Source: CAZKTF01 sp964555565 (GTDB taxonomy: Bacteria > Planctomycetota > JAJSAM01 > JAKLKS01). Taken from it: a stretch of DNA of 8,095 nucleotides. Both the position numbers and the translations under genes were made by a program. The notes below the pieces were generated by a model, which was given only the letters and a program-made list of their open reading frames with translations, was not told the origin of the DNA and made no database searches. Positions 1 through 5,683 of the stretch are shown here, in pieces (positions within the stretch are counted from its first letter, which is position 1; every line of letters begins with the position of its first letter). Location: NCBI GenBank assembly GCA_964555565.1, contig CAZKTF010000165.1, positions 1-8,095 on the forward strand. Direction: 5' to 3'.

Positions 1-17
1 ACGGCGGTGGAGACGGG

Positions 18-109
18 GCCGTTGTAGGGGCCGGGCTTGCCCCGCCCGCCGTGTGTCTGCGGGCGGTCGGGGGAATGGCGGGCGGCCCAAGGGCCGCCCC
101 TACAACGGC
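18..109. repeat. REPIN-like inverted pair of GTAG-headed hairpins
   Basis: A 14-bp perfect inverted repeat (18-31 against 96-109) bounds two 25-nt units in opposite orientation, 24-48 on the plus strand and 79-103 on the minus strand. Each begins GTAGGGG and folds into its own hairpin with a CTTG loop. The right unit has a perfect 9-bp stem; the left has the same stem with one C-C mismatch. The units match at 20 of 25 positions, and four of the five differences swap two G-C pairs for C-G, which keeps the stem. A 30-nt spacer separates them. Established knowledge: bacterial REP elements carry a GTAG or GGAG 5' tetranucleotide and a hairpin, occur as inverted doublets (REPINs), and are mobilised in trans by RAYT-type Y1 transposases. 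No transposase is in this window. The heptamer ACGGCGG occurs at 1-7 and 105-111, possibly a fortuitous flanking repeat. Copy number in the genome cannot be seen here. Confidence 0.7.
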
Positions 110-145
110 GGGGACGGCCTGCCGCCGCCGCTCTCCCCCCCTTCC

Positions 146-180
146 TTGACCCCCGCTCCGAACGCGGCTAGCGTTCGCCC
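146..180 (+). promoter_or_regulatory. Candidate lysA promoter giving a leaderless mRNA
   Basis: TTGACC at 146-151 lies 17 bp upstream of TAGCGT at 169-174, giving a near-consensus -35 and a weak TANNNT-type -10. Standard spacing puts +1 at base 181, which is the A of the lysA ATG. No purine-rich Shine-Dalgarno sequence precedes that ATG (the preceding bases are GCGTTCGCCC), whereas cysK, qor, the sigma factor, the exported protein and kdsA all have one. The two facts together suggest a leaderless transcript. The -10 matches the consensus at only three of six bases, so this is inference. Confidence 0.4.
159..177. promoter_or_regulatory. Perfect 7-bp palindrome abutting the lysA start
   Basis: CGAACGC (159-165) and GCGTTCG (171-177) are perfect inverted arms around a 5-nt GGCTA centre, ending three bases before the lysA ATG and covering the candidate -10. 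The placement fits a repressor operator or a small hairpin at the 5' end of the gene. No known regulator motif is recognised, and short GC-rich palindromes arise easily in this composition, although the AA/TT steps make this one less trivial. Confidence 0.35.
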
Positions 181-1458
181 ATGGACTACTTCTCCGTGCG
201 GGGGACCCGCGCCTTCTGCGAGGAGGTGCCGCTCGCGGCCGTCGCGGAGAAGGCCGGCACCCCGGCCTTCGTCTACTCCCGCCGCACCATCGTCGAGCAC
301 GTCCGCCGGATCCGGGACGCCTTCGCCGGGGTGGACACGCTCCTCTGCTACTCGGTGAAGGCCTGCTCGAACCTGGCCGTCCTCGCGGTGCTGCGCGGGG
401 AGGGCGCGGGGTTCGACGTGGTCTCGGGGGGGGAGCTGTTCCGGGCGCTCCGGGCCGGCGCGGACCCGAAGAGGATCGTGTTCGCCGGCGTGGGGAAGAC
501 CGCCGGGGACATGGCCTACGCCCTCGACCAAGGGATCCTGATGTTCAACGTGGAGAGCGAGGGGGAGCTCCTCCTCCTCGACCGCCTCGCCCGGGAGAAG
601 GGGAAGCGCGCGGACGTCGCCCTCCGCGTGAACCCGGACGTGGACCCGAAGACCCACACCTACGTCGCGACCGGGAAGCGGGAGACGAAGTTCGGGATCG
701 ACCTCGAGAAGGCCGCGGCGCTCGCGGCGCGGATCCCCTCGATGGCGGGGGTGCGGATGGTGGGGGTCCACGCCCACATCGGGTCGCAGGTCACCGAGAC
801 GGCGCCCTACGTGGAGGCGCTCGGGAAGGCGGTCGAGTTCGCCGCGCGGGCCCGCGACGCGGGGAACCCGGTCGAGTCCCTGAACATGGGCGGCGGGTTC
901 GGGATCTTCTACAGGGGGGGCGAGGCGAAGCCGGCCTCCGCCTTCGGCGCGGCCCTGGTGCCGCTGGTCAAGCGCTCGGGCCTCCGGCTCCTCCTCGAGC
1001 CCGGGCGGTTCATCGTGGGGAACGCGGGCGTGCTGCTCGCGCGCGTGCTCTTCGTGAAGGAGTCCGGGGAGCGGAGGTTCGTGGTGGTCGATGCGGGGAT
1101 GAACGACCTCATCCGCCCGAGTCTCTACGGGGCGGTGCACCGCGTGTGGCCCGCCGAGGCCCCCTTTCCCGAGTCCGAGGCGGCGGCGCGCGAGGCGGAG
1201 ACCTGGACCTGCGACGTGGTGGGCCCCGTGTGCGAGACCGGGGACTTCCTCGCGAAGGACCGGCGGATCCCGCCCGTGAAGGAGGGGGACCTGCTCGTCG
1301 TCTACTCCGCCGGCGCCTACGGCGCGGTGATGTCCAGCAACTACAACTCCCGGCCCCGGGCCCCCGAGGTCCTCGTCTCGGGCGACCGATGGGAGGTGGT
1401 GCGGGAGCGTGAAACCTGGGAGGACCTGGTGCGGGGGGAGTCGATCCCGGGGGGGTGA
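181..1458 (+). CDS. lysA: Diaminopimelate decarboxylase
   Basis: This PLP enzyme (fold-type III, alanine-racemase-like barrel plus C-terminal beta domain) decarboxylates meso-diaminopimelate to L-lysine, the last step of the DAP pathway, in the cytosol. The 425-aa product is full family length. The PLP lysine is K60 in CYSVKACSN. HIGSQ (199-203), GGGF (237-240) and EPGR (273-276) bind the cofactor phosphate and line the barrel. CETGD (351-355) carries the dimer-shared catalytic cysteine, and SAGAYG followed by MSSNYNSRPRAPEVLV (from 376) is the C-terminal DapDC signature. The N-terminus (YFSVRG, CEEVPLAAVAEKAGTP) aligns with the usual DapDC start, so ATG 181 is well supported despite lacking a Shine-Dalgarno sequence. 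It converges with cysK, and no other lysine gene is adjacent. The family often has Asn after the KA of the PLP motif; here it is Cys. Ornithine or carboxynorspermidine decarboxylases are less likely given the C-terminal motifs. Confidence 0.96.
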   Translation: MDYFSVRGTRAFCEEVPLAAVAEKAGTPAFVYSRRTIVEHVRRIRDAFAGVDTLLCYSVKACSNLAVLAVLRGEGAGFDVVSGGELFRALRAGADPKRIVFAGVGKTAGDMAYALDQGILMFNVESEGELLLLDRLAREKGKRADVALRVNPDVDPKTHTYVATGKRETKFGIDLEKAAALAARIPSMAGVRMVGVHAHIGSQVTETAPYVEALGKAVEFAARARDAGNPVESLNMGGGFGIFYRGGEAKPASAFGAALVPLVKRSGLRLLLEPGRFIVGNAGVLLARVLFVKESGERRFVVVDAGMNDLIRPSLYGAVHRVWPAEAPFPESEAAAREAETWTCDVVGPVCETGDFLAKDRRIPPVKEGDLLVVYSAGAYGAVMSSNYNSRPRAPEVLVSGDRWEVVRERETWEDLVRGESIPGG

Positions 1459-1494
1459 GGGCAGCCCGGAGCCGAGGCTCTAGCGGCCGAGGCT
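1459..1494. other. Convergent lysA/cysK junction with a short repeat
   Basis: Only 21 nt (1459-1479) separate the two stop codons. The 9-mer GCCGAGGCT occurs at 1471-1479 and again at 1486-1494 (15-bp period), the second copy inside the end of cysK. GAGC/GCTC (1469-1472 and 1477-1480) could form a 4-bp stem with a 4-nt loop. There is no T-tract on either strand, so I do not call an intrinsic terminator. Transcription must end inside the coding ends or by a factor-dependent route. Confidence 0.3.
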
Positions 1495-2469
1495 GAGGTA
1501 GCGCTCTCCGCGGTCGGGCAGCACGGTCACCACCGTCTTCCCCGGCCCCAGGCGGCGGGCGACCTCGATGGAGGCGACGACGTTGGCGCCGGCGGAGATC
1601 CCGACCAGCAGCCCCTCCTCCCGCGCCAGGCGCTCCGCCATCTCCCGCGCGTCGGAGGTCCGGACGCGGACGACCTCGTCGATCTCCTCGCGGCGGACGA
1701 GCGGGGGGACGAAGCCGTCGGCCAGCCCCTGGATCCCGTGGGGGCCGGGCCTGCCGCCGCTCAGGACCGCGGACTCGTCCGGCTCCACGGCCACCACGCG
1801 GGCCGGGACCCCGGCCGCGCGCAGCGCGTGGCCCACGCCCATGAGGGTGCCCCCGGTCCCCACCCCCATGACGAAGGCGTCGAGCCGCCCCTCGACCTGC
1901 CGGAGGACCTCGGGCCCCGTCGTCCGCTCGTGGCAGCGCGCGTTGTCGGGGTTGGAGAACTGGGCCGGGAGGAACAGGGACGGGTCCTCCCGGGCCATCC
2001 CGCGCGTTTGCGCCACGGCCTCCTCGACGTGGAGCAGTTCCTCGAACAGGCGCAGTTCCGCCCCCAGGGAGAGGAGCATGTGCCGGCGCTCCTCGCTCAC
2101 GGTCTTCGGCATCATCACGACCACGCGGTAGCCCTTCACCGCGCCCAACATGGCGAGCGCGATCCCGGTGTTGCCGCTCGTGACCTCGAGGATCGTCATG
2201 CCCGGGCGGAGTTCCCCGCGCCGCTCCGCCTCCTCGAGGATCGCCTTCGCGATCCGGTCCTTCACGCTCCCGCCCGGGTTCAGGAACTCCGCCTTGGCGA
2301 GGACCCGGCACCGGGTCGCCTCCGAGGCGGCGCGCAGGGGGAGCATCGGCGTGTCGCCGATGGAGTCGAGGACCCCGGAGAGGGTCCGGCAGACCGGCGT
2401 CACCCGGGGGCACTCGACGAGGTGGAGCGGGACGCGGGGGCGCGCCCCGCGGCGCGCGACGCGAGGCAT
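1480..2469 (-). CDS. cysK: Cysteine synthase A (O-acetylserine sulfhydrylase)
   Basis: A PLP fold-type II enzyme that makes L-cysteine from O-acetyl-L-serine and sulfide in the cytosol. Visible motifs in the 329-aa form are NPGGSVKDR with the PLP lysine at K70, the substrate loop TSGNTG (97-102), the phosphate loop GTGGT (204-208), GIQGLADGFVP (from 245), GISAGA (290-295) and LPDRGERYLS (317-326). The GIQGLADGFVP segment favours CysK over CysM. ATG 2469 is chosen because GGAGA (2481-2477, minus strand) lies 7 nt upstream. This leaves an arginine-rich N-terminal extension of some 20 residues before the usual start of homology (VLDSIGDTPM at 33). A GTG at 2403 would give a more typical length but has no Shine-Dalgarno sequence. 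Serine sulfhydrylase or cystathionine beta-synthase activity cannot be excluded from sequence. Convergent with lysA and divergent from qor, so probably monocistronic. Confidence 0.93.
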   Translation of the reverse strand: MPRVARRGARPRVPLHLVECPRVTPVCRTLSGVLDSIGDTPMLPLRAASEATRCRVLAKAEFLNPGGSVKDRIAKAILEEAERRGELRPGMTILEVTSGNTGIALAMLGAVKGYRVVVMMPKTVSEERRHMLLSLGAELRLFEELLHVEEAVAQTRGMAREDPSLFLPAQFSNPDNARCHERTTGPEVLRQVEGRLDAFVMGVGTGGTLMGVGHALRAAGVPARVVAVEPDESAVLSGGRPGPHGIQGLADGFVPPLVRREEIDEVVRVRTSDAREMAERLAREEGLLVGISAGANVVASIEVARRLGPGKTVVTVLPDRGERYLSLGR

Positions 2470-2606
2470 GGACGGGTCTCCATCCGCCGGGGTGTCCCAC
2501 CTTCTACCGCGCGGGGGGCGCCGGCCGCCCGCCCTCCCCCGCGGCGGGGGGGACCGGGGTCGCCTCCCGGCCCGCGGGGGGGGTACTCTTTGGGTGGAGG
2601 GAGACC
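2470..2606. promoter_or_regulatory. Divergent cysK/qor spacer, extremely GC-rich
   Basis: This 137-nt spacer must hold the promoters of both divergent genes, but neither is clear. Toward cysK, TAGAAG (2506-2501, minus strand) is a weak -10 candidate about 30 nt before the ATG. Toward qor, TACTCT (2584-2589) is another, directly after a run of eight G (2576-2583). Neither has a recognisable -35. A palindrome CCCCCGC-G-GCGGGGG spans 2536-2550, and a 5-bp stem (2516-2520 with 2526-2530) lies beside it. The block from about 2507 to 2583 is almost entirely G and C, so such palindromes are weak evidence. The qor Shine-Dalgarno GGAGG is at 2596-2600, 6 nt before its ATG. Confidence 0.35.
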
Positions 2607-3578
2607 ATGAAGTCCATCCGCGTCGCCGAGTACGGCCCGCCGTCGGTCCTGCGCCTGGAGGAGGTCCCCGACCCCAGGCCCGGGAAGGGGGAGGTCCTCG
2701 TGCGGGTCCGGGCCGCCGGCGTGAACCCCGTGGAGACCTATCTCCGCGCCGGGACCCACTACCGCCTTTCCTCCTTCCCCTGGACCCCGGGGACCGACGG
2801 GGCGGGAGTCGTCGAGGACCTTGGGGAGGGCGTGGACTCCGTCAAGCCCGGGGACCGGGTCTACACCGCGGGCTCGCTCAGCGGGACCTACGCCGAGAAG
2901 GTCCTCTGCCGCGCCTCCCAGGTCCACCCCCTCCCGTCCCAGGTCTCCTTCCCCCAGGGCGCGGCGGTCCACGTCCCCTACGCCACCGCCTGGCGCGCGC
3001 TCTTCCACCGCGCCAGGGCGGAGCCCGGCGAGACGGTCCTCGTGCACGGGGCCTCGGGGGGCGTCGGCCTCGCCGCGGTGCAGATCGCCCGGGCCCACGG
3101 GATGGTCGTGGTGGGGACCGCGGGCTCCCCGCGCGGGCTCAAGGCCGTGACCGAGAACGGGGCCCACCACGCGATCAACCACCGGGAGGCGGGGTACCTC
3201 GACGACCTGCCGCTGCGCCTCGGCTCCACGCGGGGCGTGGACGTGGTCCTCGAGATGCTCGCCAGCGTGAACCTCGCCATCGACCTGAAGGTGCTGGCGC
3301 TCGGCGGGCGCGTGGTCGTCGTCGGGTCGCGCGGGACCATCGAGATCGACCCGCGGCTGGCCATGGGGAAGGACGCCTCGATCCTCGGGATGTCCCTCTG
3401 GAACGTCCCCGAGAAGGAACTGGCCTCCATCCACGCGGCGCTCGGGGCCGGGCTGGCCAACGGGACGCTGCGCCCCGTCATCCGCGAGGAGATGCCGCTG
3501 GCCGACGCCGCCCGCGCCCACGAGGAGGTCCTCAAGCCCGGGGCGCTCGGGAAGATCGTCCTGGTGCCGCCGGCGTAA
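2607..3578 (+). CDS. qor: NADPH:quinone oxidoreductase, zeta-crystallin type
   Basis: A zinc-free medium-chain dehydrogenase/reductase that uses NADPH to reduce quinones or other electrophilic carbonyl compounds in the cytosol. The 323-aa length is typical. The N-terminal GroES-like domain carries GVNPVETY (38-45) and PGTDGAG (61-67). The Rossmann domain has the HGASGGVG dinucleotide loop (147-154), then NGAH (184-187), NHRE (191-194), EMLASVNL (216-223) and VVGSRGTIEI (238-247). The protein ends GKIVLVPPA. The zinc-ligand Cys and His of alcohol dehydrogenases are absent. These segments recall vertebrate zeta-crystallin (CRYZ) more closely than E. coli QorA, as judged from memory. ATG 2607 has GGAGG 6 nt upstream. 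The true substrate is not determinable; quinone reduction is a family-level assignment. It may share a transcript with the sigma factor gene 43 nt downstream. Confidence 0.9.
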   Translation: MKSIRVAEYGPPSVLRLEEVPDPRPGKGEVLVRVRAAGVNPVETYLRAGTHYRLSSFPWTPGTDGAGVVEDLGEGVDSVKPGDRVYTAGSLSGTYAEKVLCRASQVHPLPSQVSFPQGAAVHVPYATAWRALFHRARAEPGETVLVHGASGGVGLAAVQIARAHGMVVVGTAGSPRGLKAVTENGAHHAINHREAGYLDDLPLRLGSTRGVDVVLEMLASVNLAIDLKVLALGGRVVVVGSRGTIEIDPRLAMGKDASILGMSLWNVPEKELASIHAALGAGLANGTLRPVIREEMPLADAARAHEEVLKPGALGKIVLVPPA

Positions 3579-3621
3579 ACTGAACCGGTCCGGCCCCGGC
3601 CGGCGTTCCTGAGGTAGAGCC
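3579..3621 (+). other. qor to sigma-factor spacer with inverted repeat
   Basis: The 43-nt gap contains CCGGCC-CC-GGCCGG (3590-3603), a perfect 6-bp inverted repeat that would fold with a slightly larger loop. No T-run follows, so termination is not supported. GAGGT at 3611-3615 is a Shine-Dalgarno sequence 6 nt before ATG 3622. No convincing promoter is seen, so the sigma gene could be transcribed with qor. Confidence 0.35.
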
Positions 3622-5670
3622 ATGGGATCGCCCGCGCCCTCCGTCCCGATCGAGGAGCTGCTGGCCCACCGGCTGTGGGTGCGTGCGGTGGCGCGCCGCC
3701 TCGTGTCCGACCCGAGCCGGGCCGACGACCTGGAGCAGGAGGCCTGGCTCTCGGCCATCGAGCACCCGCCCCGGCACGACGGGGGCCTGCGGGGGTGGTT
3801 CCGCGCGCTCCTCCGCAGCCGCGCGCGGGACGCGTGGAGGGGTGAGGGGCGGCGGGAGGCGCACGAGTCCGCCGCGCCGCCGCGCAGGCCGGTCCCCTCC
3901 CCGGAGGAGGTCGTCGCGGCGGCCGAGGCCCACCGCCGCGTCGTCGAGGCGGTGATGGGGCTGGAGGAGCCCTACCGCGCGACCGTCCTCCTCCGCTTCT
4001 TCGAGGACCTCCCGCCGCAGGCCGTGGCCGAGCGGATGGGCGTGCCGGTGGAGACGGTCCGCACGCGGGTGAAGAGGGCCCTGGAGCAACTGCGCGAGCG
4101 GCTCGACCGCGAGCACGGGGGGGACCGGAAGGCCTGGGTGGCGGTCCTCCTGCCGCTCGCCGGTGGGGACCTCGCCCGGCCGGGCCCCGCGCCCGCGCCG
4201 CCCCCGATCCCCGCGTGGCCCGCGGCGACGAGCCTGGCCGCCGCGGGGTTGGGCATCCTCGCCGTGGCGGGGATCACCGCGGCGGTCCTCGACTGGGGAC
4301 AGGGCCCGGCTCCTCCCCGGGGCCGCGACCCAGCGGTCCCCCGCGCCGACGGGAGAGGCGGGCCGCCGCGGCCGGAACCGCGGCCGGCGCCGGCGCCCGC
4401 GGAGGCGGACCCCGCCGGGGTCCCGGCCGGCTCCACGCGAGGGCCGGAGCCATCCCCGTCGGCCATCGGCGACGGCGTCCCCGTGCGCGTCCGCGACCTG
4501 GCCGACGGAGCGCCGGTGGAGGACCTCGCGCTGTCCGTCACCCGCGACGAGGGCGGAACCCTCGAGGTGAGGACGGACCGCGGGGGGTTCGCCCTCCTCC
4601 CCCAGGAGGGGTGGAAGAAGGTCCTCCCGGGGGACGAGGCGTGGAGGAGCCCGACCTACGCGCCGGGGGAGATCCTCCAAGCGCGGGAGCTGTGGCTCTA
4701 TCGGACCGTGGCGATCGCGGGCGAGGTCCGGGCCGAGTCGGACGAGCGGGCAATCAACCCGGCCTCGGTGCGGCTCGCGGTCGTGCTCTTCGACCGGCAC
4801 GGGCCCCTCGGGGGCCAGACGCGGGAGACCGCGCCCTGGGGCCCGCGGTGGATGCGGGAGCACGGGATCGCCGATTCGATGGACCTCCCGCGCGCCGACG
4901 TGGACGGGACCTTCTTCGCCCGGGTCCCCCGGATCCGCGGGGCGCGGATCACGGCCTCGGCCCCGGGCTGGATCGGGGACGAGGCCCCGCTCCCGCCGGA
5001 ACCTCCCGGGGAGGAGCCGGCCCGCGTGGATCTCGTCCTCCGGGACGCGCCGCGGGTCTGCGGTATCCTCGCCGACGAGAACGGGGAACCGGTCCCCGGA
5101 ATCCGCGTCCTGCTCTTCCTCTCGTTCCGCGTGCCCGCGGCGGAGGCCTCCGGTCCCGCGCAGAGGCTCCGCCCCAGCGGCGGGTACACGATCCGCACCA
5201 CGGGGGACGAGGCGGTCGTCTGCCTCGTGGATGCCCGGCCGTCCGGGAAGGACGGCTCCTTCGAGTTCGCGACGGCCGCGAAGGGAGATGTCCTCCTGGT
5301 GGTGCAGGCGGACGGATGCCGGCCGCTCTCGCGGAGCCTCGGAAGGATCGAGGAGTCCTCCGTCCGCTGCGAGCTCCGGCTCTCCCGCCTCGACGAGGCG
5401 CGGCGGGTCCGCCTCCTCCGGGGAGGCGCCGTGCTCGCCTCGATCCGGATCACCTTCATCGACCTGTCGGCCGGGGACCCGCAGCCGTCCCTGGACCTCG
5501 CCACGGACGAGCGCGGAGAGGTCCCCGCGGAGGCGCTCGAGGCGGGGCACCGGTACTTCGTCATCGGTCCCTGGGAGATGAAGGGTGATGGGTCGAACAT
5601 CGTCGAATGGAAGGGGGAACCCGGCGACGTCGAGCTGGGCAAACCCGGGGAGGCCCGCGAGGGCCGCTGA
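3622..5670 (+). CDS. ECF-type sigma factor fused to membrane anchor and Ig-like extracytoplasmic modules
   Basis: The 682-aa product begins as a complete sigma-70-family ECF factor. Region 2 spans about 11-75 (ADDLEQEAWLSAIEH; GWFRALLRSRARDAWR). Region 4 spans about 101-162, with the helix-turn-helix LPPQAVAERMGVPVETVRTR at 130-149. After a short linker, residues 199-224 (AWPAATSLAAAGLGILAVAG onward) form a single hydrophobic segment, then a Pro/Arg-rich stretch to about 283. The remaining 400 residues look like three or four beta-sandwich modules of the carboxypeptidase-regulatory (Ig-like) kind: about 284-345, 362-475, 477-589 and 592-672. Typical lines are VCGILADENGEPVPGIRVLL (479-498), DGTFFARVP and DGSFEFATA. 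All four cysteines (480, 534, 566, 583) lie in the third module, suiting an oxidising compartment. Predicted topology is sigma domains inside, sensor outside. ECF factors with long C-terminal extensions are known in Planctomycetota. The signal and target promoters are unknown, and no anti-sigma gene adjoins. GAGGT precedes the ATG by 6 nt. Confidence 0.85.
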   Translation: MGSPAPSVPIEELLAHRLWVRAVARRLVSDPSRADDLEQEAWLSAIEHPPRHDGGLRGWFRALLRSRARDAWRGEGRREAHESAAPPRRPVPSPEEVVAAAEAHRRVVEAVMGLEEPYRATVLLRFFEDLPPQAVAERMGVPVETVRTRVKRALEQLRERLDREHGGDRKAWVAVLLPLAGGDLARPGPAPAPPPIPAWPAATSLAAAGLGILAVAGITAAVLDWGQGPAPPRGRDPAVPRADGRGGPPRPEPRPAPAPAEADPAGVPAGSTRGPEPSPSAIGDGVPVRVRDLADGAPVEDLALSVTRDEGGTLEVRTDRGGFALLPQEGWKKVLPGDEAWRSPTYAPGEILQARELWLYRTVAIAGEVRAESDERAINPASVRLAVVLFDRHGPLGGQTRETAPWGPRWMREHGIADSMDLPRADVDGTFFARVPRIRGARITASAPGWIGDEAPLPPEPPGEEPARVDLVLRDAPRVCGILADENGEPVPGIRVLLFLSFRVPAAEASGPAQRLRPSGGYTIRTTGDEAVVCLVDARPSGKDGSFEFATAAKGDVLLVVQADGCRPLSRSLGRIEESSVRCELRLSRLDEARRVRLLRGGAVLASIRITFIDLSAGDPQPSLDLATDERGEVPAEALEAGHRYFVIGPWEMKGDGSNIVEWKGEPGDVELGKPGEAREGR

Positions 5671-5683
5671 GAGGAGACACGCC

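Noticed and set aside
53..358. Small open frame spanning the repeat and the start of lysA
   Set aside because: Its product is Ser/Pro/Arg low-complexity, it begins inside the hairpin repeat and overlaps lysA in another frame.
100..1140. A 346-codon open frame antisense to lysA
   Set aside because: Low-complexity composition with no motif, against a certain lysA on the other strand.
1471..1494. Shared intrinsic terminator between lysA and cysK
   Set aside because: The possible stem is only 4 bp and no T-run follows on either strand; only the short direct repeat is real.
2576..2583. Run of eight G before a weak -10 of qor, as a possible phase-variation tract
   Set aside because: Runs of seven or eight G occur elsewhere in the window (for example 426-433 inside intact lysA), so the run is not distinctive in this composition.
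5585..5683. An upstream in-frame ATG that would extend the exported protein by 33 residues
   Set aside because: It would overlap the sigma gene, place a charged segment before the signal peptide and ignore the GAGGAG directly before ATG 5684.
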